Below, piece after piece: positions 39,194 to 48,264 of a DNA stretch of 64,000 bases; position 1 is the stretch's first letter, and each line of letters begins with the position of its first letter. The translations under genes and the position numbers were made by a program. The notes beneath the pieces are model-generated. The model did no database searches and was not told the origin of the DNA. It was given only the letters and a program-made list of their open reading frames with translations. The DNA comes from Croceibacterium soli. Lineage in GTDB: Bacteria; Pseudomonadota; Alphaproteobacteria; Sphingomonadales; Sphingomonadaceae. The stretch covers positions 1-64,000 of the forward strand of contig NZ_WTYK01000002.1 of the NCBI RefSeq assembly GCF_009828065.1, read 5' to 3'.

Positions 39194-40936
39194 CTAGCGC
39201 GCGGTCAGCGGCGGGGGATTGGCAGCATCGTAGACCAGTTCCCCTTCGATGTAGGTCCGCAGCACCTTGGTGGCGTTGACCTCGGTGATCGGCACCTTGA
39301 ACGGATTACGCTCGGTGACGATGAAGTCGGCCATCACACCGGGCTCGATCGCGCCCCACTGCGACCGCTGGCCAAGCTGGGCAGCACCATTCTCGGTGAA
39401 GATGCGGAACGCCGTATCGATGTCGATCCGCTGCCCCTCCCCCAGCGTTTCCGCGCTGCCGCCGGGGATCTGCCTGGTCACCATCGTCTCGATCGCCAGC
39501 CAGGGATTGACCGAGGGCACCACCGACCAGTCCGAACCCGCGACCACGAGAGCGCCGCTTTCCACGGCGTCGCGGATCGGGATCCAGCGCTTCATCCGCT
39601 CGTCTCCGACGGCGCGGCGGATGTCCTGCGCGGCGATCGGCGTCGGGTACCAGATGTAGGGCGAGAACTCCCAAGTCATCTGAGCATCGCGCGCGCGCGG
39701 GAAATCGGCCAAGTCGACGAAGCTGTTGTGGCCGACATCATGCATCGGTCCGCCGAAGCCGTTCACCTTTCGGGCATGGGTCACCGCATCGATGGCTGCC
39801 CGTACCGCCGCATCCCCTGCGGCGTGGAACTTGATCAGCAGGCCCTGGCGATCGAATTCCGCCACCGCCTTGTTCAGCACGTCCTGCGGGATCATCAGCA
39901 AGCCGGTATCGCTCGCCCCGCCATGCGGGTGCGTGTCCACGTAAGGGGCAAGCATCGCCGCGGTGTGGCTTTCCGTGGGAACGCCGTCGAGCACGATCTT
40001 CACGCAGTACGGGCTGAACTTGCCCTTCCGATAGAAGGCGCGGTCGCGGATCATCGCCACGCTTTCCTCGTGCCCCGGCGCTCCCGGTGCGGCCCAGCGA
40101 ATGCAGCCGGTAACTCGCTGCTTGAGCTCTCCCTTACCCGCGAGATCGGCCATCACTCCAATATTCTCGCCGTTGACGCCGGCATCGTTGAATGAGGTGA
40201 TCCCGTAGGACAGCATCTGCGCCGAAGAGAGCCGCATGGCCTTCGAGCGATCTTCCACGCTCGCCGGGGGCATGACCCGATGCACCAGCCCTTCGGCAGC
40301 TTCGCGCAACAGACCGGTCGGTTCGCCGTTGCCGTCGCGATCGATGATGCCGTTCGGCGGATTGGGAGTGTTCCGGTCAATGCCAGCCAGTTCCAGAGCG
40401 CGTGAATTGACCCAAGCGCTATGGTGGGATTCGTCCGTCAGGATGACGGGGTGGTTCGGTGCGATCGCATCGAGGAATTCTTTCGTCTGCTGCCCGGGCT
40501 CGAACACCGCCGCGACCCAGTTGCCGCCGCTGATCCACTCCCCGGCTTTGGCCCGATCCACGCAGGCCTTGACCGCGCTGGCGATCTCCGCGGGCTTCGC
40601 CCCAGGCGCGAAGCCACAGGCAAACTGCTCCATGCCGGCGAACAGGGAGTGCACGTGGGCATCGTGCAGGCCCGGAAGGATCGTGCGGCCGGCCAGATCG
40701 ACGCGCGTCGTGCCGGCGCCTTCCAGCTTGTTGATCTCCTCGTTCGAACCGGTTGCCATGATGACCCCGTCCGCCACCGCCATGGCCTGAGCCCAACCGG
40801 TCGGAGTGCGGACCTCGGCGTTGTAGTAAACGGTGTCCGCCTTCGCGGGAGGCTGGACTTCCTGCGCCTGCTGGGCCGCCAGGGGCGCCGCGGCGACGCC
40901 GAGGGAAAGCACGGTGAGAAGCTTGCGTAGTTTCAT
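39194..40936 (-). CDS. Exported YtcJ-type amidohydrolase 3
   Basis: 580 residues, the most divergent of the three paralogues. Signal peptide about 1-22 (KLLTVLSLGVAAAPLAAQ). Metal motifs GLHDAHVHS, KFHAAGDAA and VAGSDW. The segment facing the active site in the paralogues (DMHVHP-GGGM) differs (DAHVHSLFAGME), so substrate range may differ. ATG 40936 begins MKLRKLLTVL. It follows TonB receptor 2 by 22 bases, so uptake and hydrolysis are probably cotranscribed. Confidence 0.86.
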   Translation of the reverse strand: MKLRKLLTVLSLGVAAAPLAAQQAQEVQPPAKADTVYYNAEVRTPTGWAQAMAVADGVIMATGSNEEINKLEGAGTTRVDLAGRTILPGLHDAHVHSLFAGMEQFACGFAPGAKPAEIASAVKACVDRAKAGEWISGGNWVAAVFEPGQQTKEFLDAIAPNHPVILTDESHHSAWVNSRALELAGIDRNTPNPPNGIIDRDGNGEPTGLLREAAEGLVHRVMPPASVEDRSKAMRLSSAQMLSYGITSFNDAGVNGENIGVMADLAGKGELKQRVTGCIRWAAPGAPGHEESVAMIRDRAFYRKGKFSPYCVKIVLDGVPTESHTAAMLAPYVDTHPHGGASDTGLLMIPQDVLNKAVAEFDRQGLLIKFHAAGDAAVRAAIDAVTHARKVNGFGGPMHDVGHNSFVDLADFPRARDAQMTWEFSPYIWYPTPIAAQDIRRAVGDERMKRWIPIRDAVESGALVVAGSDWSVVPSVNPWLAIETMVTRQIPGGSAETLGEGQRIDIDTAFRIFTENGAAQLGQRSQWGAIEPGVMADFIVTERNPFKVPITEVNATKVLRTYIEGELVYDAANPPPLTAR

Positions 40937-40958
40937 GTGAGTGGTCCCTTCGGGCAAA

Positions 40959-43343
40959 TCAGTATCGCGCCGACACCGTCATGCCGAACGTCCGCGGCCG
41001 GACAGTGATCGAGCGGTAGAGCGGCGAAGCGGCGGTGTCGTGCTGACGGAACAGCGCCTTGTGCGTGTTGAACACGTTGTTGACGAACAGCGAGATGTCG
41101 AAAGCATCCATGCGTACACCGGACCGGAGCGACAACTGATGCAGTTCCTGACGGCCGATCAGCGTCAGGTCCGAACCGCCGTTCAGAGGGTTGAGAGCCG
41201 GCGTGGTGGCCTTCTGCTCGCTCTGGAACTTGTAGTCGAACCGGCTGTAGCCGTCGTGGCCCGCCAGGTCGTAGCTGTACTGACCGTTGAGGTTCACCTG
41301 CCACGGGTTAAGCGGAATGTCGTCGCCCTCGGTGACCAGATTTCGCGCAGCACTCGGACCCGCTCGCACCGTCTCGTCGAACTCGGCCTTCACGTAGCCC
41401 ACCTGTCCGCCAAGCGTGAGGGCATTGGTTACAGCCGCTTGAACGGCGAAGTCGAAGCCCTTGCTGGTTGCCGAACCGAGGTTGTCGGTGAAGGCAAAGC
41501 CGCAGGCCAGGCCGACGTTCTGCTGGATGTTCTGCCAGTCGATGTAGAAGGCGCTCGCATCCACGCTGACGCGGCTGCCGAACATCTGGCTCTTGGTGCC
41601 TACTTCGTAGCTCCAGACACTGTCGGACTCGAACAGCGGCGGCCGGTTGGACAGGCCGATATTGCCCAGCGGCGTACCGGGCCTCGGGTCGCCGGCCGAA
41701 ACACCGCACGGAACGCCCACTGCAGGGTTGTAACCGCCGATCCGGAAACCCTTCGCGGCGTTCGCGTACAGCAGGAGGTCGTCATTCGGCTCGTAGGTTA
41801 CGCCAAACTTCGGCGTGATCGGCGTCTCCTTCTGCTCGCCGGTGTCGTCCACCGGCGGGCCCACGACCGGGCCGGCGAACTGGGCGCGGATGTTGAACTT
41901 CGTCTGCGAGACGCGCACGCCGGCGGTGAGCGTAAGTTTGTCCGTCAGGCGCCAGTCGAGCTGGCCGAAGCCCGCCAGCTGCTTGTCGACCGACCGCGCG
42001 TCGTCGAGCACGAACGTGTACAGTCCGTCGACGAGGCCCTGGCCGAATACGACCTCGAACGGAACGCCCGTGCGGTTGAAGAACAGCTCCGGCAGGAACG
42101 TGTCCTGCACCAGTTGCGCGGCGACCTGCTTGCTGTGTGAGTAGAACGCGCCGAACACCCAGCTAAGCCGCGCTTCGGGATTGTTCGACTGCAGGCGGAT
42201 CTCCTGCGTGAAGTTTTGCTGCTCGTTGTTCTGGAAGGCCGGGGCGAACATGCCCGCGGGATAATAGGGAGAGCCGGTCCACAGCGCCGCCTCGAACACG
42301 GTGTAGTCGTTGACCGCGCTCTGCTTGCGGTCGAAGTAGGAGGTGTTGGAGAACAGCGAGGCGCCGCCAAGGTCCAGCTCGACGGCCAGCGCCGGCAAGA
42401 TGAAGCGGTCGGTGCTGGTGTTGAGGACTGCGTTACCGCTCCTGAACTCGCCGTCGTCCGGATCGGACAGGTCTTCCCAATAGTAGTTGCCATCGCCGAT
42501 ATCGATGTCCTGGTAGAACACCGAAGGGGTGATCGTCAGGGTCTCGGTCGGCTGCCACTTCAGCGCAGCCTGAAGAACGATCGTCTCGCTATGATTGGCG
42601 TTCTTGTCGAGAACCTCTCCGCTCATGTAATTCACACGGTCGATATAGCCGCCGTCACGGCGGTGGTATCCGCTGACCCGCGCCGCGAGGCTGCCTTCGA
42701 CCAGCGGCACGCTGACTGCCGCGCCGGCCTCGTAGCTGGCAGCGCCACCTTCGGTCATAGCCACTTCTGCGCGGCCGTAGACTCGCATGAAATCCAGATC
42801 GGGCTTGGGGGTGATGAAGCGAACGGTGCCGCCCTGGGACCCGGCGCCGAAGAGCGTGCCCTGCGGCCCGCGCAGGACTTCCACGCGCTCGAGGTCGAAC
42901 ACGGCGGGAAACGGCGAGAAGGCGCTGAAGCCGATGTTGCGCACCTGGATCGGGGTGTCGTCGATGTAGATGCCGGTGGTGGAGGACCCTGCCGTCGAGG
43001 AGATGCCGCGGATGGCGATGTTGGCGGCGCCGGCGTTGCGCTGGTCGCCGCGCGTCAGGGTCACGCCCGGCGTGATCTGCGAGATGTCGTCGATCGAGCG
43101 GACGCCCTGCTTGTCGAGCGACGCCTGGTCATAGGCCGCGATACTGATGGGAACGTCGGCGAGGCTTTCCTCCTGGCGCCGCGCGGTGACGATGATCGTA
43201 CCCGGAGGTGTCTGGCTTTCGGCACGGGCGTCCGCCTGGTTGGTGTCTTCATCCGTGGCGTCCTGCGCCAGCGCAGGCACCGAACAGAATAGGACGGTGC
43301 AAGTTGCGAGAAGAGAGGACCTTAAGTAGCCAAGTTTCTGCAT
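40959..43343 (-). CDS. TonB-dependent receptor 2
   Basis: 794 residues. Signal peptide ends CSVPALAQ (about residue 26); TonB-box region TIIVTARRQEESLADVPISI; plug motifs RGISSTAGSSTTGIYIDDTP and VEVLRGPQGTLFGAGSQGG; C-terminal aromatic (VSARY). Start ATG 43343 chosen because GCGGAG lies 7 bases upstream of it; two further in-frame ATGs at 43349 and 43358 are less well placed. Heads the receptor-amidohydrolase-P450-MFS operon. Confidence 0.93.
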   Translation of the reverse strand: MQKLGYLRSSLLATCTVLFCSVPALAQDATDEDTNQADARAESQTPPGTIIVTARRQEESLADVPISIAAYDQASLDKQGVRSIDDISQITPGVTLTRGDQRNAGAANIAIRGISSTAGSSTTGIYIDDTPIQVRNIGFSAFSPFPAVFDLERVEVLRGPQGTLFGAGSQGGTVRFITPKPDLDFMRVYGRAEVAMTEGGAASYEAGAAVSVPLVEGSLAARVSGYHRRDGGYIDRVNYMSGEVLDKNANHSETIVLQAALKWQPTETLTITPSVFYQDIDIGDGNYYWEDLSDPDDGEFRSGNAVLNTSTDRFILPALAVELDLGGASLFSNTSYFDRKQSAVNDYTVFEAALWTGSPYYPAGMFAPAFQNNEQQNFTQEIRLQSNNPEARLSWVFGAFYSHSKQVAAQLVQDTFLPELFFNRTGVPFEVVFGQGLVDGLYTFVLDDARSVDKQLAGFGQLDWRLTDKLTLTAGVRVSQTKFNIRAQFAGPVVGPPVDDTGEQKETPITPKFGVTYEPNDDLLLYANAAKGFRIGGYNPAVGVPCGVSAGDPRPGTPLGNIGLSNRPPLFESDSVWSYEVGTKSQMFGSRVSVDASAFYIDWQNIQQNVGLACGFAFTDNLGSATSKGFDFAVQAAVTNALTLGGQVGYVKAEFDETVRAGPSAARNLVTEGDDIPLNPWQVNLNGQYSYDLAGHDGYSRFDYKFQSEQKATTPALNPLNGGSDLTLIGRQELHQLSLRSGVRMDAFDISLFVNNVFNTHKALFRQHDTAASPLYRSITVRPRTFGMTVSARY

Positions 43344-43397
43344 TGCCATTCTCCGCATCAGCGATGGCCGATCAGAGTTGCTATGGCTGTCGATGGC

Positions 43398-43414
43398 TTG
43401 GCAGATTTGGCCAT
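43398..43414. promoter_or_regulatory. Cluster palindrome, copy 2 (before TonB receptor 2)
   Basis: TTGGCAG-ATT-TGGCCAT, 11 of 14 arm positions match TTGGCCG-N3-CGGCCAA. It lies 54 bases upstream of the receptor start, in the gap after the FAD reductase stop. Confidence 0.55.
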
Positions 43415-43472
43415 CCTGCGAACGGCTGCGGGCTTCTCTGCCGCATATCGGCCTTTACTGCCCGAGTGGGAC

Positions 43473-44645
43473 TTAAATGCAACGCAGAAGCTCCGCTCGG
43501 GCCTGCGCCAGCGCCTTCGCGTCGTTGATGCAATCCGCCGCAATCAACCGGCCGTCAGCCAGGTAGCGAACGGAGAACTTCCGTTCCGCCGGCGCTCCGC
43601 TCACGACCTCTTCTTCGAAGCCGGAGAGCAGGCCAACGGACTGCATCCTGATGTCGTACTGGTTCGACCAGAACCATGGCGGGACATCGTAGGGGACCGG
43701 GTCGTCACGGATATGACGCACCGCCACGGCCGCCATGTCGCGAGCGTTCTGCACCGACTCCAGGCGAATGGTCGCTCCGCGCGCATATGGGTTGCGGTGC
43801 GCGGCGCAGTCGCCGACGGCGTACACATCCGGCAGGCCCGTTCGGCAGAACTCGTCGACCGCCACGCCGTGGCTGCCGTCGCCGCCCGCCCCGTTCAGCG
43901 GTGCTACCGCGGGCACGACCCCAATGCCCACGATCACCAGCTCCGCCGGCAGCAGCGTGCCGTCCTCCAGACGCACACCGGCCACCCGGCCCGAAGTGCC
44001 TTCGAAGCCCTGCAGCCTGGCTCCAAGGCGCACATCGACTCCTTGCCCCCTATGCTCGTCGAGAACGAACCGGGCTACCGTCGGTCCGGCGACCCTGCTG
44101 AGCAACCGGTCCTGCATTTCGAGCACGACGACCGAACACCCGAGCTGACGCAGCACGGCTGCCGCTTCGAGCCCGATGTACCCGCCACCGACGACGACCA
44201 CCCTCCGGGCTCCGGATCCCAGTCCGGCCCTGATTCCGTCGACATCCGCGCGATCGCGGACGGACCAGATGCCGGCGAGTTCCGCCCCAGGGCAATCCAG
44301 GCGCCGCGGGTCCGCGCCGGCCGCCCAGATGAGCTTGCCGTAGCCGATCTCCTGCCCCGACTGCAGCACCACGCGCCGACCCTGCGCATCGACTTCGTTG
44401 ACCGTTTCGCCGAGGCGAAGAGCGATCCCGTTCTCGGTCCAGAACGCCACTGGCCGCACATGCAGGCGCTCGAACGGCTTGCTGCCGGCAAGGTACTCCT
44501 TGGACAACGGCGGCCGCTCGTAAGGCGCGTTCGCGTCCCTGCTCACGATGGCGACGGAGCCGGCGAAGCCTTGCTGCCGCAACGCAATGGCGGCCTGCGC
44601 GCCGCCGTGCCCGCCGCCGACGATCAGGACGTCGAACCGCTCCAT
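43473..44645 (-). CDS. FAD-dependent ferredoxin reductase (P450 electron-transfer type)
   Basis: 390 residues. Two dinucleotide folds: FDVLIVGGGHGGAQAA (FAD) and RVVVVGGGYIGLEAA (NAD(P)H), plus the FAD-binding VYAVGDCA. Resembles rhodocoxin/putidaredoxin reductases that pass electrons from NADH to a [2Fe-2S] ferredoxin. With the ferredoxin at 47908 it would complete a class I P450 system for the two P450s. ATG 44645 begins MERFDVL; 10 bases after the decarboxylase-family gene. Confidence 0.92.
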   Translation of the reverse strand: MERFDVLIVGGGHGGAQAAIALRQQGFAGSVAIVSRDANAPYERPPLSKEYLAGSKPFERLHVRPVAFWTENGIALRLGETVNEVDAQGRRVVLQSGQEIGYGKLIWAAGADPRRLDCPGAELAGIWSVRDRADVDGIRAGLGSGARRVVVVGGGYIGLEAAAVLRQLGCSVVVLEMQDRLLSRVAGPTVARFVLDEHRGQGVDVRLGARLQGFEGTSGRVAGVRLEDGTLLPAELVIVGIGVVPAVAPLNGAGGDGSHGVAVDEFCRTGLPDVYAVGDCAAHRNPYARGATIRLESVQNARDMAAVAVRHIRDDPVPYDVPPWFWSNQYDIRMQSVGLLSGFEEEVVSGAPAERKFSVRYLADGRLIAADCINDAKALAQARAELLRCI

Positions 44646-44655
44646 TTGCCGTCGT

Positions 44656-45459
44656 TCAGCCCAGGGTCTTGCGCGCGAGCGTGGTTCCGGCGCGCCAGGA
44701 CACCCCGATCTCATGCCAGTACCCGGCAATCTTCTCTTGCGGTGCGATATCGAGCAGCTCTTCCACCGGGCTGTCGAAAAAGGCGAGGTCGAAATCCCCC
44801 TCGAAGCAGCGGCCTTTCTCGACATCGAAGCCGGACATCGTCACGACCTCCTCGAGGCTCTGCGTGCCGTCCGTCTCGATCGCCGGGACCCACCGGCTGT
44901 GAGCCATCGGGTGCCCGTTTACGAAACCGGCGCTCTCGCTCTCCTTGCGGATGGTGAAGCGTGCCTCCGCCAACCGCCGGTCGAACGCCGCCAGCGTCAG
45001 CCCAAACGTACCGCCCGGCTCCAGCCTCGGCCCTGCTTTGCCGACCGTTACGGGCCGGCTCATCTGGATGCTGCCGAGCTTCTTGGGATAGCCCTGATGC
45101 TGCCCGCGCAGCATCGCGAATTCCTTGTCGACCCAGATGTAGAGGCAGCGGGAGTAGGTCTTGCCCTGGAACCGGCAGCGGCAGACGATGAACATCTCCT
45201 TGTACTGCACGCGGATCGGATCGAGCAGTTGCTCAGGATCGTCTCCGGTCGATTGCCAGTCGGCCCAGATCGCGGCCAGGGCCCCCGGATCTTCCTCGGC
45301 AAGCTCGAACCCTTCAGGGAGGAGAGCGGCGACCTTCTTGGGGTCGGTGCGATATTCGAGTGTGACGAGTTCCCCGGAATAGTGCCACGGTGTCGGCGGC
45401 ACGATGCTGGCCTTGCCCGTGGGCGTTCTCGGGTAGAACAGGCCCTTCAGTTCGCTCAT
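44656..45459 (-). CDS. Acetoacetate decarboxylase-family protein
   Basis: 267 residues. The family's Schiff-base lysine segment is recognisable: RGQHQGYPKKLGSIQM (GYPKKLG corresponds to the active-site Lys-Lys pair of ADC). N-terminal FYPRTPTGKASIVPPTPWHYSG fits ADC-family enzymes of catabolic clusters. It could decarboxylate a beta-keto or oxo-acid intermediate; the actual substrate is not known. ATG 45459. First gene of the minus-strand pair with the reductase and divergent from the FAH gene across a perfect palindrome. Confidence 0.85.
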   Translation of the reverse strand: MSELKGLFYPRTPTGKASIVPPTPWHYSGELVTLEYRTDPKKVAALLPEGFELAEEDPGALAAIWADWQSTGDDPEQLLDPIRVQYKEMFIVCRCRFQGKTYSRCLYIWVDKEFAMLRGQHQGYPKKLGSIQMSRPVTVGKAGPRLEPGGTFGLTLAAFDRRLAEARFTIRKESESAGFVNGHPMAHSRWVPAIETDGTQSLEEVVTMSGFDVEKGRCFEGDFDLAFFDSPVEELLDIAPQEKIAGYWHEIGVSWRAGTTLARKTLG

Positions 45460-45516
45460 CTCGTTTCCCTCGGCACTTTGCGGACCGCGTGTCTGTGACG
45501 GTGGCGAACGGAAAGC

Positions 45517-45533
45517 TTGGCCGCAACGGCCAA
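45517..45533. promoter_or_regulatory. Cluster palindrome, copy 3 (perfect, divergent promoter)
   Basis: TTGGCCGCAACGGCCAA, a perfect 7-3-7 inverted repeat. Centrally placed between divergent genes: 57 bases from the decarboxylase-family start and 53 bases from the FAH-family start. Confidence 0.75.
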
Positions 45534-45586
45534 AGCTGGGGCGGCACGATCGCGCTAGGCAAGCGCCTGCAGAACTGGAGAGCGGA

Positions 45587-46471
45587 ATGACCGTCGAATA
45601 TCGCCGTATCCTGCTGGACGGCTACCCCATACTCGCAACCCGGGAAGGCGACGAACTGGTCACCCGGGACGGGCGCAGCATCGGCCTGGACGAAGCCGTC
45701 CACCTGGCCCCCGTCTCGCCGAGCAAGATCATCTGCGTCCACCTCAACTACCACAGCCGGGTGGAGGAGTTCATCACCAAGCTCCCCGCGGCGCCGACCT
45801 ACTTCCACAAGCCGATCACCGCACTGAACACGCACAAGGGCGCCATCGTGCGTCCGCAGCGGTGCAAGTACCTGAACTACGAAGGCGAAATCGCGATCGT
45901 CATCGGCAAGACTTGCCGCAACGTCTCGCAGGAAGAAGCCGGCGACTGCATCCTCGGCTACTCCGTGGCGAACGACTACGGCCTGCACGACTTCCGCGAC
46001 ACCGATGCCGGATCGATGCTCCGCGTGAAGGGATCGGACACGCTGTGCCCGGTCGGCCCGGGGCTGGTCACCGGCTGGGACTTTCGCGACAAGATGATCC
46101 GGACGATCGTGAACGGCAAAGTCGTGCAGGAAGACACCACGGCCAACATGGAGTGGGACATGCACTATCTGGTGGCCGACATCGCGCGGACCATCACGCT
46201 CGAGCCTGGGGACGTCCTCCTCTCGGGCACGCCGGCCAACAGCCGCCCGGTGCAGCCCGGAGACGTGGTCGACGTGGAAGTCGAAGGGCTCGGCCGCCTC
46301 TCGAACACGATCGTCGAGGGGCCCACGCCCGTTCGCAGCGATGTCGGTGCCCAGCCCAGCGAATCCGAGGAAGTGATCTCCACCGCGATGGGCGGGGATT
46401 GGGAGCATCGCGGAAAGCGCGCTGCCGGTGGGCAAGGCGCGCAGTTCTACAAATCCGCGCTGGAGGATTGA
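45587..46471 (+). CDS. Fumarylacetoacetate hydrolase-family protein (HpaG-like)
   Basis: 294 residues. Metal site E-x-E in YEGEIAIVIGK with downstream Asp in DFRDTDAGSM; Lys of RVKGSDT; GTPANSRPVQPGDVVDVEV at the C-terminal side. The family includes the isomerase/decarboxylase of the homoprotocatechuate meta-cleavage route, which would fit the dioxygenase at 56550 and the HpaE-like dehydrogenase at 60170. ATG 45587 with GGAG 7 bases upstream. Two bases separate its stop from the next start. Confidence 0.9.
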   Translation: MTVEYRRILLDGYPILATREGDELVTRDGRSIGLDEAVHLAPVSPSKIICVHLNYHSRVEEFITKLPAAPTYFHKPITALNTHKGAIVRPQRCKYLNYEGEIAIVIGKTCRNVSQEEAGDCILGYSVANDYGLHDFRDTDAGSMLRVKGSDTLCPVGPGLVTGWDFRDKMIRTIVNGKVVQEDTTANMEWDMHYLVADIARTITLEPGDVLLSGTPANSRPVQPGDVVDVEVEGLGRLSNTIVEGPTPVRSDVGAQPSESEEVISTAMGGDWEHRGKRAAGGQGAQFYKSALED

Positions 46472-46472
46472 G

Positions 46473-47903
46473 TTGGCCCTGCCCGACGCGACACGGTTCT
46501 ACATCGGCGGTTCGTGGGTCGAGCCACAGGCCAGCAGACGCGGCCAGATCGTCGACCCGGCGACTGCCCGGCCGATTGCGCCGATCGCCCTGGGCAACGC
46601 CGCCGATGCGGAAAGCGCTATCCTGGCCGCGCGCGCTGCCTTCGCCGAATGGTCCCGAACCCCGGTTGCGGAGCGGCTGCGCCTGATCCGCAAGATCGAT
46701 GACGGACTGAAAGCGCGGCAGGACGAGATCGGCGACGCGATCAGCGCCGAAATGGGCGCTCCGCTGCGCCTCGCCAGGGGCGCGCAGGCCGGTTCGGGGC
46801 CGCAACACTTCGAGGAGATCGTCCGCCTGCTGGAAAGCTACGAGTTCGAGTCCGCCATGGGCTCTACCCTCGTGCGGCGCGAACCGATCGGGGTGTGCAC
46901 GCTCATCACGCCCTGGAACTGGCCGATGAACCAAGTCGCCACCAAAGTGGCGCCGGCCCTGGCGGCAGGCTGCACGATGATCCTCAAGCCGAGCGAACTG
47001 GCGCCGCTCGATGCCGTGATCCTGACCGAGATCATCGACGAAGCCGGAGTTCCGCCAGGCGTGTTCAATCTCGTGCACGGCACCGGCGAGGACTTGGGCG
47101 ATACCCTGACCGGCCACCCGGAGGTCGACATGGTGTCCTTCACCGGCTCCACCCGCGCCGGCATCGCCATCGGGCAGAACGCAGCGCGCACGGTAAAGCG
47201 GGTCGCGCTCGAACTCGGCGGCAAGTCGGCCAACATCGTGCTTCCCGATGCGGACCTGAGCCGGGCCATCCCGGCCAGCGTGCGCGGCTGCATGCTCAAC
47301 AGCGGGCAGAGCTGCAACGCCCCGACGCGCCTGCTCGTACCGCGGGAGCGGCTCGAAGAGGTCTGCAGCCTTGCCAAGGAGGCCGCGGAAGCCCTCACTG
47401 TCGGCATGCCCGCGGACGATCCCGATCTCGGCCCCCTCGCCAATGAAGCGCAGTATCGCCGCGTCGTGGCGATGATCGAGCAGGCAGAAGGCGAAGGCGC
47501 GCGGCTGCTGACCGGCGGGACTGCAAAACCGGGCGAGCTGGACGGGTTCTTCGTACGCCCGACCGTCTTCGCCGATGTAACCCGGGATATGGCGATCGCC
47601 CGTGAAGAGGTATTCGGCCCTGTCCTGGCGATCATCGGCTACGACAGCGTCGCCGAGGCGGTCGAGATCGCCAACGATTCTCCTTACGGCCTGTCCGGCT
47701 ACGTCTGGGGAGAGAACCAGTCCGAAGTGCGGGCGGTCGCGGCCGCCCTGCGCACGGGCATGGTGCACCTGAACGGCGCGGACCTCGACAGCGCGGCGCC
47801 CTTCGGCGGCTACAAGATGTCCGGCAACGGCCGGGAATGGGGTCTCTACGGGCTCGAGGAATTTCTCGAGGTGAAGTCGGTCTACGGTGCGAAAGCGGCA
47901 TAG
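46473..47903 (+). CDS. Aldehyde dehydrogenase (first of three)
   Basis: 476 residues, NAD(P)-dependent. Catalytic Cys in [11 protein letters not shown] and general-base Glu in [17 protein letters not shown] and [10 protein letters not shown] are the cofactor-binding signatures. Start is a TTG at 46473, supported by GGAGG (46462-46466) six bases upstream, inside the end of the FAH gene; the frame continues upstream without a better site. Cotranscribed with the FAH gene and ferredoxin. The aldehyde substrate is not evident. Confidence 0.93.
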   Translation: MALPDATRFYIGGSWVEPQASRRGQIVDPATARPIAPIALGNAADAESAILAARAAFAEWSRTPVAERLRLIRKIDDGLKARQDEIGDAISAEMGAPLRLARGAQAGSGPQHFEEIVRLLESYEFESAMGSTLVRREPIGVCTLITPWNWPMNQVATKVAPALAAGCTMILKPSELAPLDAVILTEIIDEAGVPPGVFNLVHGTGEDLGDTLTGHPEVDMVSFTGSTRAGIAIGQNAARTVKRVALELGGKSANIVLPDADLSRAIPASVRGCMLNSGQSCNAPTRLLVPRERLEEVCSLAKEAAEALTVGMPADDPDLGPLANEAQYRRVVAMIEQAEGEGARLLTGGTAKPGELDGFFVRPTVFADVTRDMAIAREEVFGPVLAIIGYDSVAEAVEIANDSPYGLSGYVWGENQSEVRAVAAALRTGMVHLNGADLDSAAPFGGYKMSGNGREWGLYGLEEFLEVKSVYGAKAA

Positions 47904-47907
47904 AAGC

Positions 47908-48225
47908 ATGAAGACGATCGATGTTACGCTGCGAAGCGGCGGCAAGCGGGAAATCGAGGTGGACGAGAACCTCACGCTGATGGAAGCGCTGCGGGACAAC
48001 GGCGTCGACGAAGTGCTGGCGCTATGCGGCGGCTGCTGCTCCTGCGCCACCTGTCACGTCATCCTGCCGGAGAATGTCTTCGCAGCGCTGCCGGCAATGA
48101 GCGACGACGAGGACGACCTGCTCGACAGCTCGGATCACCGCACCGAAACGTCGCGCCTGTCCTGCCAGGTGTCCGTGGCCGATCTCCCGGCGACCTGCAG
48201 CGTGAGCGTTGCCCCTGAAGATTGA
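47908..48225 (+). CDS. [2Fe-2S] ferredoxin (adrenodoxin/putidaredoxin type)
   Basis: 105 residues. Cluster ligands C-x5-C-x2-C in [13 protein letters not shown] and the fourth Cys in RLSCQV. This arrangement is that of ferredoxins that serve P450s (for example ThcC and PuxB). The conserved negatively charged acceptor helix ([11 protein letters not shown]) is present. Electron carrier between the FAD reductase (43473) and P450s at 36218 and 57561. ATG 47908, four bases after the ALDH gene. Confidence 0.95.
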   Translation: MKTIDVTLRSGGKREIEVDENLTLMEALRDNGVDEVLALCGGCCSCATCHVILPENVFAALPAMSDDEDDLLDSSDHRTETSRLSCQVSVADLPATCSVSVAPED

Positions 48226-48264
48226 GATAGGATCGATGGCTACGACAGGGCATAACCGGTAGCG

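Noticed and set aside
36209-40195. Long plus-strand open frame of 1328 codons
   Set aside because: It is antisense to P450 and two amidohydrolases with clear motifs and has no recognisable protein features.
48247-48263. AGGGCATAACCGGTAGC before AraC regulator 1 as a seventh operator
   Set aside because: Only 6 of 14 arm positions fit the consensus, although its core resembles copy 6; kept as a hint only.
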